A stretch of DNA of 64,000 nt from Streptomyces sp. NBC_01451 (GTDB lineage Bacteria; Actinomycetota; Actinomycetes; Streptomycetales; Streptomycetaceae): assembly GCF_036227485.1 (NCBI RefSeq), contig NZ_CP109479.1:124001-188000 (forward strand). The letters are read 5' to 3'. Shown one piece after another: positions 16,995-25,977 of the stretch. Position numbers and translations under genes: made by a program. Every line of letters starts with the position of its first letter. Positions within the stretch are counted from its first letter, which is position 1. Under the pieces are notes generated by a model. It did no database searches and was not told where the DNA came from. It worked only from the letters and a program-made list of their open reading frames with translations.

Positions 16995-17564
16995 ATGAGC
17001 GAACTACCGGCTCCGGCCGGGCACACCGGGCCGCGCCCTCAGCAGGTGCGGTCCTTCGTGCCGTCCCCCGCCGTGCACCGTGAGGACTTCGACACCTTCT
17101 ACGTTGCCGAGAAGAAGCTCTTGACCAAGTTTCTGATGTATCAGGGCGCGAGCGAGTTCGAGGCCGACGACGCCGCGCACCAAGCTCTCCTCGCCGTGCT
17201 TCCTGATCTCTGGACGAGATTGGAGTATCCCGGGGCCTATCTGCGTACGGCGGCCCTGCGGTTCTACTGGCGGCAAAACGACCGGCGGGAGCAGTCCACC
17301 GGCGAGGTACCAGATATGCCTGGCGGCATCTGCCCCGTCGCCAAGCTGGCGCTGTCCGAGGAGAGCCGCACCGTCATTGACGCCATTCGTCAGCTGCCGC
17401 CCGCACAGCGAGATGTCCTCGCCTGGTCATTGGACGGTTTCACCGCCGAAGAGATCGCGGCCGCGCTCAGGCGGACTCCCGCTGCCGTACGACAGAACCT
17501 GCACCGCGCCCGACGTCAGCTAAAGATCAATCTCGGCCTTGAGGAGGGAGAGACCCGTGAGTGA
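16995..17564 (+). CDS. ECF-type RNA polymerase sigma factor
   Basis: This 189-residue protein has sigma region 2 at about residues 32-95 (FDTFYVAEKKLLTKF, ADDAAHQALLAVLPDLW, GAYLRTAALRFYWR) and region 4 at about 125-180 (LPPAQRDVLAWSLDGFTAEEIA, TPAAVRQNLHRARRQL). The region 4 helix-turn-helix would contact the -35 element. No classical anti-sigma factor lies next to it; the small proteins on either side are the only candidates. It is flanked by coupled genes (1-bp gap upstream, 8-bp overlap downstream). Confidence 0.85.
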   Translation: MSELPAPAGHTGPRPQQVRSFVPSPAVHREDFDTFYVAEKKLLTKFLMYQGASEFEADDAAHQALLAVLPDLWTRLEYPGAYLRTAALRFYWRQNDRREQSTGEVPDMPGGICPVAKLALSEESRTVIDAIRQLPPAQRDVLAWSLDGFTAEEIAAALRRTPAAVRQNLHRARRQLKINLGLEEGETRE

Positions 17565-18129
17565 CTTCCCGCATGACCTGGACGACGACCGTACTGCGGC
17601 TGACGACCGGCTGGACCAGATCCTGGCGTCCACCGACGCCGAGCTCCTGGAGGCCATCAGCGTCGCTCAGACCGGGCGACACTCCCCTGGCGGCCCCGGC
17701 ATCGCTCGGGTCTCGCCCCGCCGGCTGATGCCGTCGGATGGGCTGCCGTGGCAGAGGGACGGGGCCGGCCACTGCGACAACAACCCTGTAACGCGAGCCC
17801 TGCTTTCCCTGGAGGCCCTTTCTGCGCAATTGGATGCCTTCTCCAGGCACTTCGTAGCTGACGGCATGGCGGCCGCCTCCGGCACGGCATATGCCATGAA
17901 CGAGGTCGCTCAGTTGTCCAGGCTCCTGAAGCTCAGGGCCTTGACCAGGGAAGAAGCACTGCGCCGACTCGATCTCGTAGGGAAAGTTTTGGATCTTGTC
18001 TCCGGGTATGAAAGCGCCCGGACGTTTGCGAGTGTCAATGCAGCATGGGCGCAGGCCCGGGAAGCGGTTTTGGTCCTCTTCCATCACTCCGACGACCATG
18101 AGGAATGCCCTGTTTCCTCGCCGCGCTGA
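17557..18129 (+). CDS. hypothetical protein coupled to the sigma factor
   Basis: This 190-residue protein starts at GTG 17557 behind GAGGAGGGAG and overlaps the sigma gene. The N-terminus is acidic (DFPHDLDDDRTAADDRL) and is followed by two helical segments separated by a Gly/Pro-rich stretch. I recognise no domain. The position suggests a regulator or effector of the sigma factor, perhaps a soluble anti-sigma factor, but no zinc-binding HxxxCxxC motif is present. Confidence 0.6.
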   Translation: MSDFPHDLDDDRTAADDRLDQILASTDAELLEAISVAQTGRHSPGGPGIARVSPRRLMPSDGLPWQRDGAGHCDNNPVTRALLSLEALSAQLDAFSRHFVADGMAAASGTAYAMNEVAQLSRLLKLRALTREEALRRLDLVGKVLDLVSGYESARTFASVNAAWAQAREAVLVLFHHSDDHEECPVSSPR

Positions 18130-18352
18130 TCGCCGAGTTGCGCTCGGGGCTACTGGCACAGACGGATCCATCGGCCTGCGTGCAGAGCCCGTGTGGCCTG
18201 CGGCGCTCTCCCGGGCGGTCGCGGACGCGGGGGCTGAACCGGAGACAGGGCACGCCGCCGGCCAGGAGGCCCGCGGCGTGTTCTTCTCCGAGACGACCGT
18301 GCCGTCCGCGAGTTCACGAACGGCGGGTTCCGGAAGACCATTCGGGCCCACC

Positions 18353-18394
18353 GGCGGGAGACCCGCCGCCGGCGCCAGCGGCGGGTCTCCCGCC
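18353..18394 (+). terminator. 17-bp perfect hairpin
   Basis: Arms at 18353-18369 and 18378-18394 are fully complementary, with an 8-nt loop. This is the strongest hairpin in the area and probably ends transcription of the sigma operon, 220 bp beyond its last stop. The stretch 18130-18352 holds no recognisable gene. Confidence 0.65.
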
Positions 18395-18399
18395 ACAGG

Positions 18400-18795
18400 A
18401 TGAGCAGGGTCACCGCGCAGGTGCTGGCAGAGCCGCCGGCCGCGCAGGCAGCACCAGAAGTAGGAGCGCACGATGGGCTGGAACCCAAGGAAACGCCGGC
18501 ACCGCACGGCATTGGCATGATGGCGGTGCCGCCGTGGCGGGAGGACCTGGTTGCTCAGGCGTTGCCGGACGTGTACCGGGACATCGTCGAGATCGTCGCA
18601 GACGCTCCCAATCCGCTGCAGGCCAAACAGACCGAGCCGCGGATCGGACCGGAAGCCACCACAGCGAAGACCGACGGGACCCGGGGGAAACTGAAGCGTC
18701 TGGTGGAGCGGGGCTGGCTGGACGAGGACCCGCCGCCGGGACGGTTCACCCCCGCCCGCCATGACGGGGACGCCCGCCGCGCCAACTCCCCGTGA
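18400..18795 (+). CDS. winged-helix-like protein, probably truncated family member
   Basis: This 131-residue ORF ends in a segment (ALPDVYRDIVEIVADA, then TRGKLKRLVERGWL and GRFTPARH) that matches the C-terminal part of the protein at 25940-26458 (DYRRIVELLEAEL, VRSKAKRLVERDWL, GRFMPRAS). In this family the C-terminal module looks like a winged helix and is normally preceded by a coiled coil; here the coiled coil is missing and the first 55 residues are low-complexity. It may be a degraded copy. The family is multicopy in Streptomyces and often lies near transposases; this is recollection, not tested here. Confidence 0.45.
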   Translation: MSRVTAQVLAEPPAAQAAPEVGAHDGLEPKETPAPHGIGMMAVPPWREDLVAQALPDVYRDIVEIVADAPNPLQAKQTEPRIGPEATTAKTDGTRGKLKRLVERGWLDEDPPPGRFTPARHDGDARRANSP

Positions 18796-19101
18796 CCAAA
18801 GAGCTCCTCTGCGTAGATCCGGAAGTACCAACCGAACGAACCGCAAGAAGAACCGAAAAAGAGCCCCAGACGAAACCCCACGACACCTTGCCCGGGCCAG
18901 ATGCGCATGCCGCCACCCGCAATGCCCCCGAACGCCTCGCCACAACGCCGGCCGGCGACCCGGCGCGGGGCACGGCCCATCACGAGCTGGAAGGACTGCC
19001 CGAACAGCAAGAACGCGCATTGCTGCGCCAGTTGATGCAGCATCTCACTTCAACGACCCCAACCCACATCCGGCAGTGACGGACAGCCACGGAACAGACC
19101 C

Positions 19102-19246
19102 CTGGTTGAACCGCGTAAGCACTCCCCCGGAACCTCACTTCCCACCCAGAACGAACACACCACCCGAACACCAGCCACCCACCCGGGCCGGACACATCAC
19201 GAACACCATCCAACATCACCTTCCATCACCACCCGACGTGAGCCAG
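19102..19246 (+). repeat. imperfect inverted repeat, copy 1
   Basis: This stretch aligns with the reverse complement of about 20548-20699 over about 145 bp. Shared blocks include CTGGTTGA, CACATCACGA, TCACCTTCC and GACGTG, in the same order and with similar spacing. The two copies point toward each other around the DUF4394 gene. The gap 19080-19433 holds no convincing gene. Confidence 0.55.
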
Positions 19247-19433
19247 AACGGTTGAAGTGACCCACCCCGGAGGTGCGGTACATCACCGCACGCTCACGCA
19301 ACTCCAGCGAGTGCTTTCCGGGAGCGGCCATGGCCGGTGTTCCTCTCGTCAGAACCGTCTGCCCCTCTGTCAGCACACTCCGTATCTCGGGGGGGAACCT
19401 GATGCCGGCCGCCCGCGACGAGCAGGGTGCTGG

Positions 19434-19470
19434 GGAGGCCTGAGAGGGGGCAGCCCCCTCTCAGGCCTCC
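19434..19470 (-). terminator. 17-bp hairpin terminator for the DUF4394 gene
   Basis: Arms 19434-19450 and 19454-19470 (core GGCCTGAGAGGGGG) are perfectly complementary with a CAG loop. It lies 31 bp beyond the DUF4394 stop on the minus strand. It could work in both directions. Confidence 0.7.
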
Positions 19471-19500
19471 TGCCGGACTCCGCGTGTCAGGGCTCAGGGG

Positions 19501-20355
19501 CTACCGCTGGTTGATGGGCAGTGCCAGGTCGGTGACCTGGAACTTCTTCGGGAAGGCGCCGCTGTCGGTGGCCTTGCCGTTCAGCAGGTTGACGCGGTAC
19601 AGACGGGAGGTCCCCGTGGTCTTGATGACCGCGTAGCCCTGGTTGGTCCCGGTGGCCGGGTCGTAGTAGATGTCGAAGCCGGCGTCGGGGTCCGCGTCGG
19701 TTCCGAGGCTGCCGGCGGGCGCGAGGGTGCCGGTGTTGGCCGGGGACTGCACCGAGACCCGGTCGGCCATCGTATCCAGGTCGAACAGGGTCGTCGCGGT
19801 CGCCGTGCTGAGGTCGTTGTTGGTGTAGGCGGCGCCGGTCACGCCGATGGCGGTGGACGGCGGGGTGGTGGGGTTGGTGAGGGTGGCGTCGACGGTGGTG
19901 GCCAGCGGGGCGGCCGGGTCGTCCATGTTGTGCCGCAGGTTCTGCCCGCTGCCGGAGACGACCCGCAGCCGGTTGGCGGCCGGGTTGAAATCGACCCCGA
20001 ACGCGGTCCCGGACAGGGCGACCGTCAGCTGCGACACCTTCATCGCTTGCGCGTTGCGGGTACTGAAGGTGTAGATGCCGCCCCGGTCACCGACTCCGTA
20101 CAGCTTTCCGTTCTGCACCCGGAAATCGATCCCCACCAGCCTGGTGTCCCCGGACAGTCCCCAGACCCTGCCCAGCGACCAGACGCCCGCGGGACGACGG
20201 ACATCGAACACGACCAGCCGCTGATCACTCGTGAGACCGATCGCCGACAACCCGGCCTGCTTGACTCCAGCCGCGGTGTCGCCGGCCGCGAGCGCCGGCC
20301 CGGCACACGAAGCGGCCACCAGCAGACCGGCCACAGCGATGATGCGTTTACGCAT
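19501..20355 (-). CDS. secreted DUF4394 domain protein
   Basis: This 284-residue protein has an N-terminal signal peptide (MRKRIIAVAGLLVAASC, ending near ALAAGD). The mature part carries DUF4394 features: IGLTSDQRLVVFD, NGKLYGVGDRGGIYT, GVDFNPAANRLRVVS and ATTLFDLD, with repeated beta-strand blades suggesting a propeller. The family function is unknown; members are exported. GGGAG lies five bases before ATG 20355. The gene is isolated by its own hairpin and lies between two copies of an inverted repeat. The upstream region 20356-20753 holds repeats but no gene. Confidence 0.75.
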   Translation of the reverse strand: MRKRIIAVAGLLVAASCAGPALAAGDTAAGVKQAGLSAIGLTSDQRLVVFDVRRPAGVWSLGRVWGLSGDTRLVGIDFRVQNGKLYGVGDRGGIYTFSTRNAQAMKVSQLTVALSGTAFGVDFNPAANRLRVVSGSGQNLRHNMDDPAAPLATTVDATLTNPTTPPSTAIGVTGAAYTNNDLSTATATTLFDLDTMADRVSVQSPANTGTLAPAGSLGTDADPDAGFDIYYDPATGTNQGYAVIKTTGTSRLYRVNLLNGKATDSGAFPKKFQVTDLALPINQR

Positions 20356-20479
20356 GTTCACTCCCAGATTCACACGCCTCGAACAGGACCGCCGAGGTCT
20401 CTGAAAGCAATCCGTCACCACCACCACCACGGACAGGCGCCAGCACCGAAAACCACCCGGACAGCCCACCCCACAGCAC

Positions 20480-20521
20480 CCCACCAACCCACCAACCCAC
20501 CAACCCGACAACCCGACAACC
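20480..20521. repeat. short tandem octamers
   Basis: Three copies of CCCACCAA are followed by two of CCCGACAA, about 125 bp upstream of the DUF4394 start codon. They are probably a slippage product. Confidence 0.5.
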
Positions 20522-20547
20522 GTGAGGCGTGCCACGCCAACACCCCC

Positions 20548-20699
20548 GACCCACGTCCGGCGGTGACGGAAGGTGACATTTTCGCTGGTTGTCGTGATGT
20601 GACCGGCTCGGGCTGGAGGCCGACACCCGGGCCATGGGTTCACCCCCGGGCAGGAAGCGAGGTCCTGGGTGAGCACCCGCGCCGCTCAACCAGACGTTC
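20548..20699 (-). repeat. imperfect inverted repeat, copy 2
   Basis: This is the partner of 19102-19246 on the opposite strand, upstream of the DUF4394 gene. It contains CACATCACGA, TCACCTTCC with TCACC nearby, and GACGTGG. It may include the gene's promoter. Confidence 0.55.
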
Positions 20700-20753
20700 T
20701 TTCCCTGACCATCCGTGACCACCGTAGGGGAGACAGGCCCCCCCTTTTTCGGT

Positions 20754-21842
20754 TCACGCGCTGTCGGCGGGCAGCGGCGGGTAGTCGGTGTAGCCGTGGT
20801 GGTCGCCGCCGTAGAAGGTCGCCGGATCGGGGGTGTTGTAGGGGCCGCCGGCCGCGAGGCGGGCGGGCAGGTCGGGGTTGGCCAGGAACAGCGCACCGAA
20901 GGCGATGATGTCCGCGGTGCCGTCCGCGATGTGAGCGAGTGCGCCAGGGCCGGTGGTGGCGGGGTGGGTGAAGGGGTTGAGGATGAACGCCGTCGGCCAG
21001 TCCTTGCGCAGCCGGGCGGTCAGGTCGCGGTCCGGGCTCTCGACCAGGTGCAGGTAGGCGAGGTCCAGCCGGGCGAGTCCTGCGGTCAGGGTGGTGTAGG
21101 TGTCCAGCACGCCTGCCGGGCCGGTCTCGGCGATGTCGTTGTAGGGGTTGCCGGGGGAGATACGGAAGCCGGTGCGGTGGCCGCCGATCGCCTCCGCGAC
21201 GGCCCGGGCGACCTCGATGCCGAAGCGGGCCCGGCCTGCGGCGGCGCCTCCCCAGCGGTCGGTGCGCAGATTGGTGTTGGGGGCGAGGAACTGGTGGATC
21301 AGGTAGACGTTCGCCCCGTGGATCTCCACGCCGTCGAAGCCGGCGGCGATCGCGTGGCGCGCGGCGTCGGCGTAGTCGGCGATCGTCCGGGCGATGCCGT
21401 CGGGGTCCAGTTCCTTCGGCGTGACGTAGTCCTGGGGGCCCTGGTAGGTGAACACCTGGCCCGCCGCCGTAACCGGGGAGGGGGCGACGGGCAGGAGTCC
21501 GTCGGGCAGCAGGCTGGGGTGGCTGATCCGGCCGGTGTGCATCAGCTGCGCGAAGATCGTGCCGCCCTGGGCGTGGACGGCGTCGGTCACCTTCCGCCAG
21601 GCGTCGACCTGCGCCGCGGAGTGCAGGCCGGGGGTGTTGGTGTAGCCCTGGCCGCCGGCCGAGGGCTGGATGCCCTCGGTGATGATCAGGCCGGCGCTCG
21701 CGCGCTGGGCGTAGTAGGTGGCCATCAGCTCCGTTGCCGTGGCGGCGGGTGCATCGGCGCGGCTGCGGGTCATCGGTGCCATCGCGATGCGGTTGGCGAG
21801 CGTCCTGCCGCTCAGGCCGATCGGGTCGAACGCGGTGGTCAT
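20754..21842 (-). CDS. Old Yellow Enzyme family alkene reductase
   Basis: This 362-residue FMN-dependent oxidoreductase has hallmarks of the Old Yellow Enzyme/NemA family: NRIAMAPMTRSRA at the flavin-binding start, LITEGIQPS, FAQLMHTGRISHP, the active-site strand GVEIHGANVYLIHQFL, and RTDRWGG. It reduces activated C=C bonds of enones or nitro compounds with NAD(P)H. GGAAG precedes ATG 21842. It follows the aldehyde dehydrogenase gene by 190 bp in the same direction, so the two may be co-regulated by the divergent regulator at 23553. Confidence 0.85.
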   Translation of the reverse strand: MTTAFDPIGLSGRTLANRIAMAPMTRSRADAPAATATELMATYYAQRASAGLIITEGIQPSAGGQGYTNTPGLHSAAQVDAWRKVTDAVHAQGGTIFAQLMHTGRISHPSLLPDGLLPVAPSPVTAAGQVFTYQGPQDYVTPKELDPDGIARTIADYADAARHAIAAGFDGVEIHGANVYLIHQFLAPNTNLRTDRWGGAAAGRARFGIEVARAVAEAIGGHRTGFRISPGNPYNDIAETGPAGVLDTYTTLTAGLARLDLAYLHLVESPDRDLTARLRKDWPTAFILNPFTHPATTGPGALAHIADGTADIIAFGALFLANPDLPARLAAGGPYNTPDPATFYGGDHHGYTDYPPLPADSA

Positions 21843-22032
21843 GGCAGCTTCCTTTTCCTTTGAAGAACGGGTCAGGGGGCGGGACGAGGCAGGCGGCAGC
21901 ACGGTCCAGCGGGCTGCCGGGGAACTGGTGATCGACAGAACAGAGACCTCAGCAGTCCTCATGCCGCTGGTCAGAGGCGCTTTCTGCTGTGCCGTTCACC
22001 AGTCGGACAGCCTGCTTCGGGTAAGCGCGGGG

Positions 22033-23379
22033 CTAGTTGAGCGGGACGTCCGCGACGGCCTTGAGGTGGCTGAACGTCTCCAGGGAGTACCGGCCGTGGT
22101 AGCGGCCCATGCCGCTTTCGCCGACGCCGCCGAAAGGCAGGCCGGGCATGAGCAGTTGCATCACCGGCTGGCCCCAGGCGATGCCGCCGGAGGACGTCTC
22201 GTTCACGAGGCGCGACTTGACGGCCTCGGAAGTGGTGAAGGCGTAGAGGGCGAGGGGCTTGTCGCGTTCGTTGATGAAGGCGATGGCGGCATCGAGGTCT
22301 TCGACTTCGACGACGGGGAGGATCGGACCGAAGATCTCCTCCTGCATGACGGGCGATGCGGGGTCGACATCGGTGAGCACGGTCGGCGCGATGAACAGGT
22401 CGTCGCGGTCGTGCCGGCCGCCCACCGCCGCCCGGCCGGAGTCCAGCAGAGCGGTGAGCCGGTCGAAGTGCCGCTCGTTGATGATCCGGCCGAAGCCGGC
22501 CGCGGTCTGCGGAGTGGAGCCGAACTGGGCGTCGACCGCCGCACGCAGAGCGGGAACCAGTGCGGCGGCGGTGGCCGGATCCGCCAGAACGTAGTCAGGG
22601 GCTATGCACTGCTGCCCCGCGTTGCCGAACTTGGCGCCGACCAGCCGCTTCGCGGTCTCCTCCACATCGGCGTCCGGCGCCACGACGACCGGCGACTTGC
22701 CCCCGAGCTCCAGCGTGACGGGGGTGAGGTTCTTGGCCGCCGCTGCCATGACGATCCGGCCGACCGTCCCATTGCCGGTGTAGAAGATCTGGTCGAAACG
22801 CTGCGCCAGGAGGGCCGTGGTCTCCTCGGCGCCTCCCTCGACCACAGTGAGCACATCGGCGTCGAAGTACTGGCGCAGGAGGCGCGAAGCGAGAGCCGAG
22901 GTGTGCACCGACATCTCACTCGGCTTGGCCACCACGGTATTCCCGGCGGCCAGCGCACCGATGATGGGGTCGATGAGCAGGTGCAGCGGGAAATTCCACG
23001 GAACGATCACCAGCACGACCCCGAGCGGGTCGTACGTGGTGTAGGCCGTGGTCGTGGGACCGAAACGGGCGGGAACCTCCACCGGGCGAGGCTGAAGCCA
23101 GCCTTCGAGGTTCGCCAGTGCCTCGTCGATGTCGGCAACGGTGAAGTCGATCTCCTGCGTCTTCGCCTCGGCAGCGTTCTTCCTCAGATCCGCCCAGAGC
23201 GCATCGATCAGCTCCTGCTCGTTCTCCACCAGCAGCGCCCGCAGCCGCCGCAACTGGTCGACACGCCAGTCCAACGGACGGGTGACGCCGGTGTTGAACG
23301 TCGCCCGAAGGCGGCCCACCACCTGCGCGGCCGTCTCGCTCCGGTACGTCCTCGACTCGATCCCCTGTACTGCGCTCAT
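22033..23379 (-). CDS. aldehyde dehydrogenase family protein
   Basis: This 448-residue protein has the aldehyde dehydrogenase fold: VLVIVPWNFPLHL, NTVVAKPSE, the catalytic-base strand LELGGKSP and the catalytic cysteine in GNAGQQCIAPDYVL, then EEIFGPILPV. APDYVL after the cysteine and the shorter length are typical of the class 3/fatty aldehyde (YwdH/ConiferylADH-like) group. It oxidises an aldehyde to the acid using NAD(P)+. ATG 23379 has GGAG nine bases upstream. The likely substrate is an aliphatic or aromatic aldehyde; neighbours suggest an electrophile-detoxification pair with the ene-reductase. Confidence 0.85.
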   Translation of the reverse strand: MSAVQGIESRTYRSETAAQVVGRLRATFNTGVTRPLDWRVDQLRRLRALLVENEQELIDALWADLRKNAAEAKTQEIDFTVADIDEALANLEGWLQPRPVEVPARFGPTTTAYTTYDPLGVVLVIVPWNFPLHLLIDPIIGALAAGNTVVAKPSEMSVHTSALASRLLRQYFDADVLTVVEGGAEETTALLAQRFDQIFYTGNGTVGRIVMAAAAKNLTPVTLELGGKSPVVVAPDADVEETAKRLVGAKFGNAGQQCIAPDYVLADPATAAALVPALRAAVDAQFGSTPQTAAGFGRIINERHFDRLTALLDSGRAAVGGRHDRDDLFIAPTVLTDVDPASPVMQEEIFGPILPVVEVEDLDAAIAFINERDKPLALYAFTTSEAVKSRLVNETSSGGIAWGQPVMQLLMPGLPFGGVGESGMGRYHGRYSLETFSHLKAVADVPLN

Positions 23380-23552
23380 GGGATGTACTCCGTTCCTGAT
23401 CCAGTCCACGCCCCGGCCGTCTTCCAGCCGGGCACAGTGGCCAGCGTCCTGGACGATCCGGCATCCACCCAGGCCACGGCCCTGCGTACGTGCGCGATGC
23501 CTACCACTGGCCGGGTCAGGAAGGTGTGCGTACGACCGGAGATACTCACGAC

Positions 23553-24473
23553 ATGGACGAACACCCCGAACCGGTGCACGAGCTGGCCGCCGGCACTCTG
23601 GACCCGCGTGCCGAACTCAGTGAGTTCCTGCGCACCCGACGCGCCCGGCTCAAGCCCGAAGACGTAGGACTGCCGGACTACGGGCGATACCGGCGCGTAC
23701 CGGGCCTGCGCCGCGAAGAGCTCGCACAGCTGGCCGGAGTGTCCGTGGCGTACTACACACGCCTGGAACAGGGCAACGGGCAGCATGTATCACCCGAAGT
23801 CCTCGACGCCATCGCCCGCGCCCTCAGACTGAGCGACGCCGAGCACACCCACCTCACGCACCTCGCGAAGCCGAAACAGCACAAGAAGCCGGCCGGCCGC
23901 GCCCAGCAGGTGCGAGGTCCCCTGCAAACACTGCTGGACACCATGGACGGAGTTCCTGCCATCCTCGTGGGGCGCCGCTCGGACATCCTCGCCTGGAACC
24001 CGATGGCCGCAGCAGTCTTCGGCGACTTTGGCGAACTGCCGCCCAGGGAGCAGAACTGGGCACGGCTGGTCTTCCTGAAGCCCGAGTACCGCACCCTGTT
24101 CACAGACTGGGAGCACAAAGCAAGCGACGTCGTCTCCCAGCTGCGCATGGACGCCGGCTCCCACCCCAACGACCCCCGACTGTCCGCGCTGGTGGGCGAA
24201 CTCTCCGTCAAGAGCGAGGAGTTCCGGCGGCTGTGGGCCACCCACGACGTCAAAGAAAAATGCCACGGCATCCAACGCCTGCACCACCCGCTGGTCGGCG
24301 CACTCGACCTCCGCCTCGAATCATTCCACCAGGCCGACGCCCACGAACACATGCTCGTGACCTACCACGCCGAACCGAACACCCCCTCCGCGGAGGCTCT
24401 GCGACTGCTGGCCAGCTGGGGCACAGGCGCCACCCGGGCGGGAACAGGCACACCATCACCACACACGGCTTGA
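23553..24473 (+). CDS. XRE-family regulator with MmyB-like ligand domain
   Basis: This 306-residue protein has an N-terminal helix-turn-helix of the MmyB-associated type (LSEFLRTRRARLKPEDVGLP, RVPGLRREELAQLAGVSVAYYTRLEQG) and a C-terminal PAS-like ligand domain containing VPAILVGRRSDILAWNPMA and a later FHQADAHEHMLVTYHAEP. This architecture is common in Streptomyces regulators that sit divergently from an oxidoreductase they control. The 173-bp gap to the aldehyde dehydrogenase gene should hold the shared promoter/operator. The ligand may be a fatty acid or the enzyme substrate; that is inference. Confidence 0.85.
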   Translation: MDEHPEPVHELAAGTLDPRAELSEFLRTRRARLKPEDVGLPDYGRYRRVPGLRREELAQLAGVSVAYYTRLEQGNGQHVSPEVLDAIARALRLSDAEHTHLTHLAKPKQHKKPAGRAQQVRGPLQTLLDTMDGVPAILVGRRSDILAWNPMAAAVFGDFGELPPREQNWARLVFLKPEYRTLFTDWEHKASDVVSQLRMDAGSHPNDPRLSALVGELSVKSEEFRRLWATHDVKEKCHGIQRLHHPLVGALDLRLESFHQADAHEHMLVTYHAEPNTPSAEALRLLASWGTGATRAGTGTPSPHTA

Positions 24474-24492
24474 TCAACTCCCCTTGATGCCC

Positions 24493-24606
24493 ACACTGCC
24501 CAGGGCGCCGCCTCCGAAGACCCGCCGACGGACACCCTCCCCACACAGACCAAGAGTGCGATGCAGACCGGCGTTCTCCCCTCCCCCACCAACCCAGACC
24601 AGCAAG
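24493..24606 (+). repeat. imperfect direct repeat, copy 1
   Basis: About 110 bp aligns with 24765-24875. Shared blocks include CCTCCCCA, CAGACCAAGA, GCAGACCGG or CAGACCGG, and CTCTCCCCTCCC or TTCTCCCCTCCC, then CACCAACCCAG. The two copies bracket a hexanucleotide tract. No gene is apparent in 24474-24900. Confidence 0.55.
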
Positions 24607-24618
24607 CCACAGGCAACC

Positions 24619-24692
<74 letters not shown>

Positions 24693-24764
24693 AGGGAGTA
24701 CCGGATACAGGACGGCCCACGCGGCACGGGCCTGCCGCCGCGGGACAGCAGAAAAACACAGCCG

Positions 24765-24875
24765 CCACTGCACAGGACACCGCTTCCGACAGCCAGCCGG
24801 CGGACAGCCTCCCCATACAGACCAAGAACACAGCACAGACCGGTGCTCTCCCCTCCCCCCACCAACCCAGGTCGG
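24765..24875 (+). repeat. imperfect direct repeat, copy 2
   Basis: This is the second copy of the repeat at 24493-24606, in the same orientation, on the far side of the hexanucleotide tract. Confidence 0.55.
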
Positions 24876-24964
24876 TAAGAAGCCGTATTCCTATCGATCA
24901 TGAGGTCGGTTCTGATCGAACAGGGTGCCTGGGCGGGTGATCTTGGCCAGGTGGATGCATGAGT

Positions 24965-25021
24965 ACAGGGCCTCCTGGTAGCTCGGGGTTGCGACGCCAC
25001 TCGAGTACCAGGAGGCCCTGT
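24965..25021. repeat. 16-bp inverted repeat at left side of IS5-type element
   Basis: Arms 24965-24980 (core CAGGGCCTCCTGGTA) and 25006-25021 are perfectly complementary with a 25-nt loop. It lies about 105 bp before the transposase start and may block read-through transcription into the IS or belong to its left end. The exact element ends were not resolved. Confidence 0.6.
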
Positions 25022-25125
25022 TGTTCCAGTCTTGCGTGACGGTCCTCGTCCCGTCCAACTCCCGCGTGTCGTCGTGTGATTGCCTCGCGCACCGGTTCGG
25101 GAACGCGGGCGACCGTCCGAACAGG

Positions 25126-25977
25126 GTGCGGCGGTATCCGTCGGACATGACGGATGCAGAGTGGACGGTGGTGCGGGATGCGCTGCCGGTGCCGGCCTGG
25201 CTGGAGGGCCGGGGCGGGCAACCGGAGGGCTACTGCCACCGGCAGATGTTGGATGCGGTCTTCTACGTCACCGACAACGGGATCAAGTGGCGCTCGGTTC
25301 CCGCCGACTTCCCCGCTTGGGATCGCGTCTATGCCTTCTTCCGCAGGTGGCGGGAGAACGGCCTGGTCGGGGAGCTGCACGACCGGCTGCGTGGCAAGGT
25401 CCGTACGGCCGAGGGCCGACAGGTGGAGCCGACTGCGGCGATCATCGACTCGCAGTCGGTCAAGGGTGCCGCGTCGGTGCCCGCCAACTCACGCGGCTAC
25501 GACGGCGGAAAGAAGATCAACGGCAGGCGCCGACACGTCATCACGGACAGCCTCGGCCTGCTGTTGATGGTCCTGGTGACCGCCGCGGATGTCACCGACC
25601 GCCGGGCCGCCCGCATGATGCTGCCCCGGCTGCGGACACGGTTCCGAAAGGTCAGCTTGATGTGGGCCGACGGCGGCTACACCGGCCAACTGGTGGACTG
25701 GGCACGGGAGAAACTCCAGCTCACCCTGCAGATCGTCAAGCGCAGTGACGACATGACCGGGTTCGTGGTGCTGCCGAGACGGTGGGTGGTGGAGCGAAGC
25801 CTGGGGTGGTTGTTGCGCACGAGGCGTCTGGCCCGGGACTACGAGACGCTGCCCGCCAGCAGCGAGGCGTTCATCTACTTCTCGGCGAGCATGCTCATGG
25901 CCCGGCGTCTGGCCCGCACCGCCGCCACTGGCCAGACGGTCAGGACGCCGCGTCGGGAACAGACGCTCGCGGCATGA
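25126..25977 (+). CDS. IS5-family DDE transposase
   Basis: This transposase of about 283 residues starts at GTG 25126 (VRRYPSDMTDAEWTVV; ATG 25147 is an alternative). Signature segments are WLEGRGGQPEGYCHRQ, IKWRSVPADFPAW, the first catalytic Asp region IIDSQSVKGA, the second WADGGYTGQLVDW, and the Glu-bearing VERSLGWLLRTRRLARDYE. It is full-length and looks intact. Its 3' end overlaps the convergent coiled-coil gene by 38 bp, so the right boundary of the insertion sequence must be close to or inside that gene's end. Confidence 0.85.
   Translation: MRRYPSDMTDAEWTVVRDALPVPAWLEGRGGQPEGYCHRQMLDAVFYVTDNGIKWRSVPADFPAWDRVYAFFRRWRENGLVGELHDRLRGKVRTAEGRQVEPTAAIIDSQSVKGAASVPANSRGYDGGKKINGRRRHVITDSLGLLLMVLVTAADVTDRRAARMMLPRLRTRFRKVSLMWADGGYTGQLVDWAREKLQLTLQIVKRSDDMTGFVVLPRRWVVERSLGWLLRTRRLARDYETLPASSEAFIYFSASMLMARRLARTAATGQTVRTPRREQTLAA

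Noticed and set aside
18792..19079. A 95-codon ORF overlapping the previous stop by GTGA
   Set aside because: The composition is Thr/Pro/Arg-rich, there is no ribosome site of its own and no recognisable motif; the overlap alone is weak evidence.
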